Source of the DNA: Niallia nealsonii
GTDB lineage: Bacteria; Bacillota; Bacilli; Bacillales; Cytobacillaceae
Reading direction: 5' to 3'
DNA: 37,061 bases
Assembly: GCF_002835805.1 (NCBI RefSeq)
Contig: NZ_PISE01000054.1
Coordinates: forward strand, 1-37,061
In this document: positions 7,760-16,718 of the stretch, one piece after another
How positions within the stretch are numbered: the first letter of the stretch is position 1
How the letters are laid out: each line of letters starts with the position of its first letter
The notes under the pieces: generated by a model
What the model was told of the DNA's origin: nothing
Seen by the model: only the letters and a program-made list of their open reading frames with translations
The model's database searches: none
Translations under genes and position numbers: made by a program

Positions 7760-10120
7760 ATGCATCTAAACTGGGAAGAAGAGGCTAAATGGATTTGGAC
7801 TCCTGATTGGACAATGGCGGATGAGAATAAGATAGGAAGCTTTGTTTATTTTCGCAAGAAATTTTACTTGGAAGAAGGACCTCATCAAGCTGAAATCAAA
7901 GTATCAGCAGATAGTCGTTATCGACTCTTTATTAATGGGGTTTCTGTTAGCTTTGGTCCATGCAAAGGAGATCGATTTACATGGTATTATGAAACGGTCG
8001 ATATTAGTTCCTATCTGAGGGAAGGGGAAAATGTAATAGCAGCTCAAGTCTTGCGATACTCACCTATGAAGGATGGGAACGAGTCAGTATGGAGGACACG
8101 ACTGGCTGGATTATACGTACATGGATTCATCAGAGATTCCGTTGGTCATGTAATCAATCAACTTCATACGGATGAGACTTGGTATTGTGTGAAGGATACA
8201 GCTATTTCCCTCTCGCAAGGGAGATATACAGTTTTTTTAGGCATTACGGAGGATGTAGATGGATTAAAGCTTCCTTTTGGCTGGAATGTAAGTGAATATA
8301 ATGATTGTGATTGGCTCCCTGCTCTCCCTTACTCGTTTGATACATTACACGGCGGTCTGAAGCCTTGGGTGTTAACAGAAAGAGTCATTCCTTTGATGAA
8401 GGAGGAGAAGCGACGATTTTCAAATGTTCAGAGAGTCATTGATTCTGAAGTCTCAACTGAGGCGTGGCTCGATCTATTGTATCGTGATGTTCCATTGACG
8501 ATTCCTGCTCACAGTAAGGTAATTGCTGAGTTGGATGCTGAGGAACTGACAACTGGATTTTTGCAGTTTGTAATGAGTCAGGGGGCAGAGGCGAAAATCC
8601 GTTTATTGTGTGCTGAATGTTACGAGCAGGAGCCTAAACTAGTACCATGGATGCGTGATAAGGGAAACCGAACAGATAGTGTAGCTGGCTCTTTATATGG
8701 AGATTATGATAGATATCATGTAGCCGGAATGATAGATAGAGTTGAAACCTATGAACCATTTTGGTTTCGGACATTTCGTTATGTACGTATTGAAATGGAA
8801 ACAAAGGGACAACCACTCACACTGCATCAGTTAGATTATCGTGAAACGGGTTATCCTCTTGAAGTTACCGGTCATTTTCGTAGCTCAGATGAATCATACT
8901 CGGACTTGTGGGATATTAGTTTACGGACGCTTCAGCTTTGTATGCACGAGAGTTACGAAGATTGCCCTTATTATGAACAGTTACAGTACGCTATGGACAC
9001 TCGTTCACAAATTTTATTCACGTATAATGCATCGGGAGATGATCGTTTAGCACGGAAGACATTTTATGACTTCCATAGTTCATTGCTTCCTCAAGGTTTA
9101 ACACAATCACGCTATCCATCTAGCTCGCCGCAGATTATTCCAGGTTTTTCATTATATTGGATTTATATGCTTCACGACCATATGATGTATTACGGAGACG
9201 TTCAATTAATTAAGAGATACAGGTCTTCGGTGGATGCGGTATTAGACTACTATGACCGAATGCTTGACGAGCGTGGGCTGGTTGGCGCAATGCCAAGCAA
9301 ATACTGGTCGTTTATTGATTGGACAGATGAGTGGAAAGAATCATTTGGTGTTCCTACGGCCTCTCATTATGGACCACTAACCATTTATAGCTTTATGTAT
9401 GCGGTAGCACTTCGAAAAGCTGCAGAGATGGCAGTTTTTGTAGGTAGAGAGGGAGTCGCGTCCGAATATGAGAAAAGAGCAGAACATATCCGTGAAGCTG
9501 TAATCACACACTGTCGTTCAAGCGGGAAATCAGGTTTATTTACCGATGGACCTGGGGTAGAGCTTTTTAGTCAACACACTCAAATATGGGCTATCTTATC
9601 TGGAACGATAAAAGGAGAAGAGGCTAAGCGGGTTATGGAAACAACAATATCAGATGATTTTATTCCCAAAAGCTCGTTTGCCATGTCATTTTACTTATTC
9701 CGTGCATTGGCAGAGACTAATCTTTATGAACATACGCACTCACTCTGGAGACCCTGGAGAAAGATGGTTGATCAAAAATTGACTACTTGGATGGAAGATA
9801 CTGTGAGTCAGCGAAGTGATTGCCATGGATGGGGAGCCGTGCCTCTTTATGAGTTCAGCTCGGAAATTCTTGGCGTGCAGCCAGAGGTACCTGGTTATGG
9901 TAGCATACGGATTCGCCCAAGGACAGACCATCTTACCTGGGCAAAAGGACAGGTTGCTACTCCGAAAGGAATTGTGAAAGTAGAATGGCAGCGAAGTGAA
10001 GGAGAATTTATAATTGAAGTCGATGGACCAGAGCAAACGCCATTGTCGCTCGTTTTACCTGATGGGAGTATTCAATATTTTAAGAGCGCAGCAGCTGTTA
10101 AATGCATCTTAGAGCTATAG
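7760..10120 (+). CDS. GH78-type alpha-L-rhamnosidase-like glycoside hydrolase
   Basis: Cytoplasmic enzyme of 786 aa without a signal peptide, related to alpha-L-rhamnosidases that remove terminal rhamnose by an inverting mechanism. The N-terminal beta-sandwich (about 20-130) shows SADSRYRLFINGVSVSFGPC. A second beta domain follows, then the six-hairpin catalytic barrel (about 390-680) with YEDCPYYEQLQYAMDTR starting about residue 399 and FIDWTDEW. A C-terminal beta domain begins after DCHGWGAVPLYEF (Asp about 687). These acidic motifs match conserved active-site regions of the family, though this subgroup has MDTR where the classic motif has GDT. The ribosome site GGAAGGAGT lies 9 nt before the ATG, 37 bp after the permease, so the gene is in the same operon. 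The exact sugar cleaved is unproven. Confidence 0.87.
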   Translation: MHLNWEEEAKWIWTPDWTMADENKIGSFVYFRKKFYLEEGPHQAEIKVSADSRYRLFINGVSVSFGPCKGDRFTWYYETVDISSYLREGENVIAAQVLRYSPMKDGNESVWRTRLAGLYVHGFIRDSVGHVINQLHTDETWYCVKDTAISLSQGRYTVFLGITEDVDGLKLPFGWNVSEYNDCDWLPALPYSFDTLHGGLKPWVLTERVIPLMKEEKRRFSNVQRVIDSEVSTEAWLDLLYRDVPLTIPAHSKVIAELDAEELTTGFLQFVMSQGAEAKIRLLCAECYEQEPKLVPWMRDKGNRTDSVAGSLYGDYDRYHVAGMIDRVETYEPFWFRTFRYVRIEMETKGQPLTLHQLDYRETGYPLEVTGHFRSSDESYSDLWDISLRTLQLCMHESYEDCPYYEQLQYAMDTRSQILFTYNASGDDRLARKTFYDFHSSLLPQGLTQSRYPSSSPQIIPGFSLYWIYMLHDHMMYYGDVQLIKRYRSSVDAVLDYYDRMLDERGLVGAMPSKYWSFIDWTDEWKESFGVPTASHYGPLTIYSFMYAVALRKAAEMAVFVGREGVASEYEKRAEHIREAVITHCRSSGKSGLFTDGPGVELFSQHTQIWAILSGTIKGEEAKRVMETTISDDFIPKSSFAMSFYLFRALAETNLYEHTHSLWRPWRKMVDQKLTTWMEDTVSQRSDCHGWGAVPLYEFSSEILGVQPEVPGYGSIRIRPRTDHLTWAKGQVATPKGIVKVEWQRSEGEFIIEVDGPEQTPLSLVLPDGSIQYFKSAAAVKCILEL

Positions 10121-10497
10121 CAAAGAAAGTCCATATTAAATGAAATGGAAAGTGAAAGTGAATATAGAAAGAATTGAATTGCGATAGATGTATTAAATAA
10201 ATAGTTTAGCTGAGCAATTAACTTTCCTTTTGAGATATCGTGCAATAGGCATATCGAATGTAAGCTCTTGAAAGATAATTTGGAAGGTTCTTTATGAGAT
10301 GCAAGATAGATAGTTTCAAGTTAATCTATTCTTGTAGACTATAAAGAACCGGAATGGACAGATAAGAATGGCTGTTAGCGTCCCTAAAGATATAAGAACG
10401 GTATTAGAGCATACTGAAATTCTTCTTCTCTAAATTAGTAGAGCCTTTTAAGATAATTTAAGTGCAACGAAACTAACTATAAAAAAGGAGATAATGA
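10121..10497. other. Intergenic region with a long imperfect stem-loop
   Basis: No coding sequence is supported. The main structure is at 10286-10350: outer arms GGTTCTTTAT and ATAAAGAACC (10 bp, perfect) enclose inner arms CAAGATAGAT and ATCTATTCTTG (one bulge). The rest is AT-rich. A promoter for the ROK kinase may lie here, but I could not fix one. Confidence 0.45.
10286..10350 (+). repeat. 65-nt two-part inverted repeat upstream of the ROK kinase
   Basis: Perfect 10-bp outer arms (10286-10295 with 10341-10350) enclose a second arm pair near 10301-10310 and 10323-10333. It has no T-run on the plus strand and lies about 150 nt before the kinase start. It could be a leader RNA structure, a processing site or a small mobile-element relic. 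Confidence 0.5.
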
Positions 10498-11400
10498 ATG
10501 AAAAAATACATTGCTTTTGATATTGGAGGTACGAAGGTAAAGCATGGAATTATACTAGAGGATTATACTATTTTTTCACAAGATACTTATCCTACTAAAT
10601 GTCACGACTTAGATTTTTTTTTGAATGATATGCTGAATACCATCTATATGTATACTAAATTACATAAAATTAGTGGGATTGCTATTAGTTTGCCTGGATA
10701 TATAGATACACAAACTGGGTATTCGGAAAAAGCAGGGTCAATAACTGCATTGAATAAACAGAACCTTAAGGAATTACTAGAGAAAGAGATTCACCTTAGG
10801 GTTGAAATTGAAAATGATGGTAATTGCGTAGCGTTAGCAGAAAAGCTAAATGGAAATGCGGTTGATTGTACAGATTTTATTTGTATGACAGTTGGGACAG
10901 GTATCGGTGGAGGAATTTTTATCAACAATCAAATATTGCCGGGTACTAATTTTAGAGGTGGAGAATTTGGATTTATGATTACCCGAGGGGAGCAAAGTAA
11001 CAGGAATATCATGCATCATAATGCCTCCACTTCTTCCTTGATTAATGAGTATAAACAACTTAAGGGTATAGATGTAGGGGAAGATATATCAGGTGAGGAA
11101 GTGTTTCTCGAAGCCCAAAAGAATCCAGAAGTAAAATTGTTGATTGATTATTGGCTAAAGTGTATCAGTTATGGAATTTTTAACTTGGCGGTCACTTTAA
11201 ATCCACAGAAAATTTTAATTGGTGGCGGTGTGAGCGGCCGTGAAGAGCTAATCAGTGAAATTTATGCTTATTTAGAAGAAATTGAGTATTGGAAAGAATT
11301 TAAGATTCCCATTCAGTTGTGTAAACATAAAAATAACGCAGGAATGCTAGGAGCTCTTTATCATTTCAAAAGAAAAGAAAAACTTCTTTCTGTTCGATAA
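10498..11400 (+). CDS. ROK-family sugar kinase lacking the zinc motif
   Basis: Cytoplasmic protein of 300 aa with the actin-like ATPase fold. Visible motifs are AFDIGGTKVKHG (ATP phosphate loop, about 6-17), the IENDGNC region with the probable catalytic Asp, MTVGTGIGGGIF (about 130) and KILIGGGVSG near the C-terminus. Classic ROK kinases carry a Cys-rich zinc site after GGEFGF; here that stretch (MITRGEQSNRNIMHH) has none, as in BglK-type beta-glucoside kinases. It has no N-terminal helix-turn-helix, so it is an enzyme rather than a NagC/XylR-type repressor. AAAGGAG lies 7 nt before the chosen ATG. It probably phosphorylates a sugar released by the upstream glycosidase. Confidence 0.85.
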   Translation: MKKYIAFDIGGTKVKHGIILEDYTIFSQDTYPTKCHDLDFFLNDMLNTIYMYTKLHKISGIAISLPGYIDTQTGYSEKAGSITALNKQNLKELLEKEIHLRVEIENDGNCVALAEKLNGNAVDCTDFICMTVGTGIGGGIFINNQILPGTNFRGGEFGFMITRGEQSNRNIMHHNASTSSLINEYKQLKGIDVGEDISGEEVFLEAQKNPEVKLLIDYWLKCISYGIFNLAVTLNPQKILIGGGVSGREELISEIYAYLEEIEYWKEFKIPIQLCKHKNNAGMLGALYHFKRKEKLLSVR

Positions 11401-11450
11401 GTTTTATAAACATTTTATTTGTTTGATATGATTCTAAATTTGTTTAAGGT

Positions 11451-11478
11451 GAACCTAGTTCTTATACTAGGCTCTTTG
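11451..11478 (+). terminator. Probable terminator after the ROK kinase
   Basis: GAACCTAGT pairs with ACTAGGCTC across a 6-nt loop, with one mismatch in nine positions, followed by TTTG. The U-run is short, so it may be a weak terminator for module 1. Confidence 0.6.
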
Positions 11479-11704
11479 CGTACATAAAGTTGATTATGAG
11501 AATTTTAAAACATTAACAAAAGGTTGTAATTTACTTCACTGAAAACACTTTTCACTCTTTTTTAAAATAAGAGGCTGTATCCAGTTTGTTCAACATACCT
11601 AAGGAATACTCGCCAGAGATAGTGCTGCTATACAAGAAAGAAAAGCCGTCTCCGAGTCTCTTCAACTAAGTTCACAAGGAGCTTCATCTTTAAAATATAA
11701 TAAG

Positions 11705-11822
11705 TCTGGCAGCTATAATCAAAAGGTCACACCCCTTCTCATATTGAACACGGAAGTTGAGCTTCTCAGCGTCGATGGTGATTGGAGGCTCTCCCCCCTG
11801 TGAGAGTAGGACGTCGCCAGGC
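11705..11822 (+). pseudogene. Degenerate orphan 5S rRNA copy
   Basis: This 118-nt stretch aligns end to end with the 5S gene at 393-509. Its 3' half is nearly identical (TGTGAGAGTAGGACGTCGCC) but its 5' half is mutated, with CTGGCAGC where the intact gene has CTGGTGGC. That breaks a base pair of helix I (an A opposite C) although T-to-C elsewhere in the helix is compatible. No 23S sequence or 23S-5S spacer precedes it. It is probably a non-functional remnant of a former rRNA operon end. Confidence 0.85.
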
Positions 11823-11825
11823 GAA

Positions 11826-11890
11826 ATAAAAAAAGAGGGTGTCCCAAAAGTCAGTGAAAATGATTTGCGAGGGCATCCTCTTTTTTATTT
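11826..11890 (+). terminator. A/T-flanked inverted repeat, terminator or insertion-sequence end
   Basis: AAAAAAGAGGGTGTCCC can pair (with G-U pairs) with GGGCATCCTCTTTTTT, ending in a T-run, so it can act as a terminator. The text GAGGGTGTCCCAAAAG also resembles the terminal repeats of some Bacillota insertion sequences. The origin is uncertain. Confidence 0.5.
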
Positions 11891-11924
11891 GTATCCTCAG
11901 CTGTCTATATGTTAAGTTTTTATT

Positions 11925-12089
11925 CATTGTTAATGGAAGAAAGAGCAGATAAATTAATGCTACGTCTTTTTTAGGAACAGCATTATAACCATTAATTTCC
12001 CGATTACAGAGATCAACAAATATACATACACATATGTATTGCCATTTTTTATAGAATCTTACGTATGTTAAGTTATTTACAGCCCAAAA
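11925..12089 (-). pseudogene. IS3-family transposase relic
   Basis: Reading the minus strand from about 12089, the translation gives ELFWAVNNLTYVRF, then KKWQYICVCIFVDLCNREI and NGYNAVPKKDVALIY. This matches the start of the integrase core of IS3-family OrfB proteins, which usually read WVTDLTYV, then a KW.YICV segment and DL.NREI.GY. The first catalytic Asp of the DDE triad (in TDLTY) is replaced by Asn. A stop lies just upstream of the match and both ends are missing, so this is a dead fragment. Confidence 0.75.
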
Positions 12090-12175
12090 TAATTCCTACG
12101 AAGTCATATCCTACGAAACGTAGAACAGCCTTAGAATTCTTTTGAAGGGATTCAAAAAACATCCAATTGTTTTCT

Positions 12176-12245
12176 ATTCTAAAAAAAACGGACATAAACC
12201 AAAAAATGAACCGCTTACAAAATCGATTGAAGGCGTTACAATTAA
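12176..12245 (+). promoter_or_regulatory. Conserved promoter element (copy A) upstream of the GH3 gene
   Basis: This 70-bp element is almost identical to 20065-20135. It carries a shared upstream box (AAAAAAAACGGACATAA, then CAAAAAATG), a -35-like CTTACA at 12214-12219 and a -10-like TACAAT at 12237-12242 with a 17-nt spacer. The spacer and -10 region includes TGAAGGCGTTACA, which resembles a CcpA cre site lacking one base. The upstream box is a natural candidate for the module 2 YesN-type regulator. Confidence 0.7.
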
Positions 12246-12488
12246 TGTGTATAAATGAGATAAATATAGAAGACCTCAGAAAGAAGTCATCCATATTAAT
12301 ATAAAGCCTATTGATAAACTTAAAATATTTGGTCCAATGGTAAATCAACATAGGAAAATATTGATATGGGCAGCTGAAATTGAGTTGGAATCAGCAGGGA
12401 AATAATAAAATATTTTGCTCCAAGCAAAATATTATCCAAATGTCAGGCATGTTGTATAAACAAATATTACTTTTGTTAGGGTGATTTT

Positions 12489-14783
12489 ATGAGTAAAAAT
12501 ATCAAAGAGTTAATTGCAAAAATGACGTTAGAAGAAAAAGCTAGTTTATGCTCTGGTTTAGATTTTTGGCATACAAAAGGAATTGAAAGATTGGGAGTTC
12601 CTTCCATTATGGTGTCGGATGGTCCTCATGGACTTCGTAAGCAAGCAAAAGACGCTGATCATCTTGGTTTAAATCATAGTGTTCCGGCAACCTGCTTTCC
12701 TTCGGCAGTTGGATTGGCAAGCAGTTGGAACCGTGCATTAATTCAAAAAGTAGGGTCGGCATTAGGAAAGGAAGCACAAGCAGAAAATGTTGCAGTTCTT
12801 CTTGGACCAGGCGCAAATATAAAGCGTTCTCCCTTATGCGGAAGAAACTTTGAGTATTTTTCTGAGGATCCATATCTTTCAGCAGAGATGGCATCCAGCC
12901 ATATAAAAGGTGTCCAAAGTGAAGGGGTGGGAACTTCCCTAAAACATTTTGCTGTCAATAATCAGGAACACCGGAGAAAGGCTATTGATGCGATTGTAGA
13001 TGAAAGAACATTGCGGGAAATTTACCTTGCAAGTTTTGAAGGAGCAATAAAACAAGCGCAGCCATGGACAGCGATGAGTTCTTACAACAGAGTAAATGGA
13101 GAATATGCATCAGAGAACAAGACATTATTAACCGATATTTTAAAGGATGAATGGGGATTTGAAGGCTTTGTCATATCTGACTGGGGCGCAGTAAGTGAGT
13201 TTGTAGATAGCTTGGAAGCCGGATTAGAGCTTGAAATGCCTTCAAGCGGTGGAATTGGTGAACAGAAAATTGTAAACGCTATTTTAAGCGGAGAGTTGTT
13301 AGAGGAAAGGCTTGATTTGGCTGTAGAACGACTGTTGCGAATTATTTTTATGGCAGTTGATAACAAAAGGGAAAATGCCATCTATGATCAAGGAGCACAC
13401 CATCAGCTTGCGAGAGAAGTGGCGAGAGAGAGCATAGTACTTTTGAAAAATAAAGGCGGGATTCTCCCATTAAAAAAAGAAGGCACAATTGCTGTGATTG
13501 GAGAATTCCTGAAAAAACCAAGATATCAAGGAGGAGGAAGCTCCCATGTCAATCCAACAAAACTTGAAAGCATTCTTGAAGAAATTGAAAATACCGCTGG
13601 CAAAAATGTAAACATATTATATGCCCAAGGTTATTATCTTGATAATGATGATATAGATGAATCCTTAATCAATGAGGCTAAAAAAGCAGCTTTACAAGCT
13701 GAAACAGCCGTTCTTTTTGTTGGATTGCCTGATCGCTATGAATCTGAAGGGTATGATAGAGAACATTTACGTTTACCAGAAAACCATATCCGTTTAATTC
13801 AAGCTGTGGGAGGGGTTCAGTCAAACCTAGTTGTCATTTTAAGCAATGGTGCTCCTGTAGAAATGCCGTGGGTTGATCAGGTAAAAGGCTTATTTGAAGG
13901 ATACCTTGGCGGTCAGGCTTTAGGTGGCGCAATTGCTGATTTATTATTTGGCGAGGTAAGTCCAAGTGGGAAGTTGGCGGAGACCTTTCCTAAAAAACTA
14001 TCTCACAATCCATCATTTCTTAATTTCCCGGGAGAAGGAGACAAGGTGGAATATAGGGAAGGCATTTTTGTAGGCTACCGTTACTATGATACGAAGGATA
14101 TTGAGCCACTGTTTCCATTTGGTTATGGATTAAGCTATACAGAATTCGAATACAGCGATTTATTTATCAGTAAAAAAGAAATAAATGATACAGATACTGT
14201 CACAGTATCTGTAAATGTAAAAAATGCTGGTAAGTTAGTCGGGAAAGAAATTGTCCAGATTTATGTCAAAGATGTTGCAAGTAGTGTGATAAGACCAAAT
14301 AAAGAACTAAGAGGCTTTGAAAAATTAGAATTGCAGCCAGGTGAAGAAAAAACAGTTACTTTTACCTTAGATAAAAGAGCTTTTGCTTATTATAACGCAG
14401 ACCTAAAAGATTGGCATGTGGAAACGGGAGAGTTTTTGATTTTAGTTGGAAAATCGTCAAAAGAGATTGTTCTTCAAGAGACGATTCATGTTCATTCAAT
14501 CATTACTCTTCATAAAGTGGTTCATCGTAATACACTTATGGGCGATTTGCTTTCCGATTCAATTCTTGCACCATTGGCAAAAGAATTGCTTGCGGAAGCA
14601 AATAAATACAATCCTTTAGCAATTATGGCAGAAGGGGAAGGCGAGATGGCTGGAATGCTGAAAGCTTCAATGAAATATATGCCATTACGGGGACTTATAA
14701 ATTTTGGTCAGGGTGCTTTTACCGAAGAAATGCTATCAGAATTAATTCAGAAATTAAATGAAGAAGCAAAACAATATGTTTAA
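12489..14783 (+). CDS. Glycoside hydrolase family 3 beta-glycosidase (beta-glucosidase-like)
   Basis: Cytoplasmic enzyme of 764 aa without a signal peptide that should hydrolyse a beta-glucoside or beta-xyloside with retention. The N-terminal TIM barrel (about 1-310) includes [34 protein letters not shown] and [11 protein letters not shown], in which Asp about 231 is the expected nucleophile. The alpha/beta sandwich domain (about 320-560) follows, with GGGSSHVNP and [13 protein letters not shown], then a fibronectin III-like domain (about 575-655, [14 protein letters not shown]). The last 80 residues form a tail. The ribosome site is modest (GGGTGA). It is the first gene of module 2, downstream of the shared promoter element. 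Confidence 0.92.
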   Translation: MSKNIKELIAKMTLEEKASLCSGLDFWHTKGIERLGVPSIMVSDGPHGLRKQAKDADHLGLNHSVPATCFPSAVGLASSWNRALIQKVGSALGKEAQAENVAVLLGPGANIKRSPLCGRNFEYFSEDPYLSAEMASSHIKGVQSEGVGTSLKHFAVNNQEHRRKAIDAIVDERTLREIYLASFEGAIKQAQPWTAMSSYNRVNGEYASENKTLLTDILKDEWGFEGFVISDWGAVSEFVDSLEAGLELEMPSSGGIGEQKIVNAILSGELLEERLDLAVERLLRIIFMAVDNKRENAIYDQGAHHQLAREVARESIVLLKNKGGILPLKKEGTIAVIGEFLKKPRYQGGGSSHVNPTKLESILEEIENTAGKNVNILYAQGYYLDNDDIDESLINEAKKAALQAETAVLFVGLPDRYESEGYDREHLRLPENHIRLIQAVGGVQSNLVVILSNGAPVEMPWVDQVKGLFEGYLGGQALGGAIADLLFGEVSPSGKLAETFPKKLSHNPSFLNFPGEGDKVEYREGIFVGYRYYDTKDIEPLFPFGYGLSYTEFEYSDLFISKKEINDTDTVTVSVNVKNAGKLVGKEIVQIYVKDVASSVIRPNKELRGFEKLELQPGEEKTVTFTLDKRAFAYYNADLKDWHVETGEFLILVGKSSKEIVLQETIHVHSIITLHKVVHRNTLMGDLLSDSILAPLAKELLAEANKYNPLAIMAEGEGEMAGMLKASMKYMPLRGLINFGQGAFTEEMLSELIQKLNEEAKQYV

Positions 14784-14850
14784 AAAGTTGGTGGATGAGG
14801 AAGGTTTTTTTCCTATGGAGATTGTGCTCTATTAAATACGGTGGAGGACA

Positions 14851-14952
14851 ATGAATATAATAAAAACTAATTCAACATTAATTTACCCGCAAATTTATGT
14901 CGAAATTCATAGACGTAATTCTAGACGGGAGAATCTGGAGATAGTGATATGA
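14851..14952 (+). CDS. Possible 33-residue leader peptide before the GH78-like gene
   Basis: This short frame starts with ATG eight bases after GGTGGAGG, a good ribosome site. It ends in TGA overlapping the ATG of the next gene (ATGA), an arrangement used for translational coupling. The peptide is rich in Ile, Asn and Arg and matches no family I know. It may be a real leader, a relic of an upstream coding region, or chance. Confidence 0.35.
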   Translation: MNIIKTNSTLIYPQIYVEIHRRNSRRENLEIVI

Positions 14953-16517
14953 GTATTCAAAAATTAGAAAATCAAGTTATGGTCCAAAATGAAGAATTCA
15001 TTGAAAAAGCAGAACAATTGAATCCGCAGCTTTTTGAAACGATTGTAAAACCTGAGGCTATTGTAAAAATGAAAGCAGACACAAATGTAATTCATGGCTG
15101 GAGAAAGGAGTATGTTGCTTCGGCATCAACTCTAAAAGACAATGAATATCGTAAAAGTGATTCTTTTATTCTTGATTTTGGTAATCATCAGGTAGGTTAT
15201 CTTTCCATGAATATTTGTCCTGCTGGTAGTCCGCCGGATGCTCCACTCAAACTTAAGCTCACTATCGGTGAAATGCCGGTTGAGATGGCGGAACCATTTG
15301 AAAGCTATGACGGTTGGCTCAGCAGTTCGTGGCTACAGGAAGAAACTATATTTGTTGATGTATTGCCAGCTACCATCACATTACCGCGCAGATACAGTTT
15401 TAGGTATGTAAAGTTTGAGGTGGTTGATACATCGAAGAAATACCGTATTGTTTTTGAAAATGTTGAATGTAGGGCTGTTACATCCGCAAATATAAATGCT
15501 GTCCAAACCATTTCCCATCAGGATATGTTACTTCAAAAAATAGATGAAGTAAGCATAAAAACACTTGCCGATTGCATGCAGGAAGTTTTTGAAGATGGAC
15601 CAAAACGGGATCGGAGACTGTGGTTGGGAGATTTACGATTGCAAGCATTAGCAAACTATGAAACATTCAGAACAAATGACCTTGTTAAACGATGTCTTTA
15701 CCTTTTTGCAGGTGTTCCAAATGACAGCGGAAAGGTTCCAGCAAATGTTTTTGTAGCACCAAAGCTAATTGCAGACGATATCTATATTTTTGATTACTCC
15801 TTATTCTATGTATCAACTTTACATGATTACTATTTTGCAACAAAGGATTTAGAGACCTTAAAAGAGTTATGGCCTACTGCCTATCGTCAGATTGAACTTG
15901 CACTTGAACGTCTAGATGAAAATTCTATTGTGAAAGACTCCTCAGACTGGTGGTCATTTATAGATTGGCAGGAAGGATTAAACAAACAAACTCCGTCGCA
16001 AGCTGTTTTAATTTATACAATAAAACAGGCCATCCGTCTGACTGAAGAATTGAATGCTCTTGAAAAGAATAAATTGGTAGTCTGTTTAGCTGAAATTGAG
16101 GAAGCTACTAAAACTTATTTGTGGGATGAAAAACAGCAATTTTTTATTAGTGGTTCGGATTGTCAAGTTTCTTGGGCAAGCCAAATCTGGATGGTACTTG
16201 CAGGTGTGTTGACGAAGGAAGAAAACAAACAACTGATGAATCGGCTTTTAAAAGAAAAGCCTGTTGTTGGAATTGCTACACCTTATATGTACCATCATCT
16301 TGTAGAAGCGCTTCTTGTTTCAGGAGAGAAAGAAAGAGCGATATCAGAAATAAAAAAATATTGGGGTGGAATGATCCAAGATGGAGCGGATACATTTTGG
16401 GAATTATATGATCCAAAGAATAAAAATTTTTCCCCTTATGGGAGCCATTTAATAAATAGTTATTGCCATGCTTGGAGCTGCACACCCACTTATTTAATTA
16501 GGAAGTACGATTTATAA
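14949..16517 (+). CDS. Short GH78-like (alpha-L-rhamnosidase-like) six-hairpin protein
   Basis: Cytoplasmic protein of 522 aa. After a beta-sandwich (about 60-180) comes a six-hairpin barrel with EVFEDGPKRDRRLWLGDLR (from about residue 213), the alpha-L-rhamnosidase-like active-site motif, then SSDWWSFIDWQEG. It ends with SYCHAWSCTPTYLIRKYDL, the point where longer family members enter a C-terminal beta domain; that domain and the first N-terminal domain seen in the 786-aa protein at 7760 are absent. CTGGAGATA before the ATG serves as ribosome site. It probably works with the GH3 enzyme on the same imported glycoside; whether rhamnose is the sugar removed is unproven. Confidence 0.8.
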   Translation: MSIQKLENQVMVQNEEFIEKAEQLNPQLFETIVKPEAIVKMKADTNVIHGWRKEYVASASTLKDNEYRKSDSFILDFGNHQVGYLSMNICPAGSPPDAPLKLKLTIGEMPVEMAEPFESYDGWLSSSWLQEETIFVDVLPATITLPRRYSFRYVKFEVVDTSKKYRIVFENVECRAVTSANINAVQTISHQDMLLQKIDEVSIKTLADCMQEVFEDGPKRDRRLWLGDLRLQALANYETFRTNDLVKRCLYLFAGVPNDSGKVPANVFVAPKLIADDIYIFDYSLFYVSTLHDYYFATKDLETLKELWPTAYRQIELALERLDENSIVKDSSDWWSFIDWQEGLNKQTPSQAVLIYTIKQAIRLTEELNALEKNKLVVCLAEIEEATKTYLWDEKQQFFISGSDCQVSWASQIWMVLAGVLTKEENKQLMNRLLKEKPVVGIATPYMYHHLVEALLVSGEKERAISEIKKYWGGMIQDGADTFWELYDPKNKNFSPYGSHLINSYCHAWSCTPTYLIRKYDL

Positions 16518-16577
16518 GAGAAAGAATAAGTATGGGCAATAAATCCTTGAGTCCTTTTTAGCCTGTTTAATAAAGGA

Positions 16578-16613
16578 GTCTTGAGCATCAAAGAGTTGCT
16601 CAAGGCTTTTTTT
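16578..16613 (+). terminator. Rho-independent terminator after the GH78-like gene
   Basis: CTTGAGCA (16580-16587) pairs with TGCTCAAG (16597-16604), followed by GC and seven T residues. It ends the glycosidase transcript before the second sensor kinase. Confidence 0.92.
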
Positions 16614-16718
16614 CTTAAAAAAGGAACTTAATAGAAGGAGGAAAAAAGAGTTAATTAGATGATGTATATTAGTTTGTTATAATAAAAAAATATAACAACT
16701 TAAAAAGGTTGGAAGAAG

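Larger units (their letters stand above)
11401..12488. other. Decayed intergenic region between sugar modules 1 and 2
   Basis: About 1.1 kb without an intact gene. In order it holds a terminator (11451-11478), unexplained sequence, a degenerate 5S copy (11705-11822), an inverted repeat resembling an insertion-sequence end or terminator (11826-11890), a minus-strand IS3-family transposase relic (about 11925-12089), and a promoter element (12176-12245) shared with the region upstream of the module 2 binding-protein gene. Confidence 0.8.

Noticed and set aside
12073-12351. A 92-codon minus-strand open frame.
   Set aside because: It covers the promoter element on the other strand, does not use the frame of the IS3 relic, and its translation resembles nothing known.
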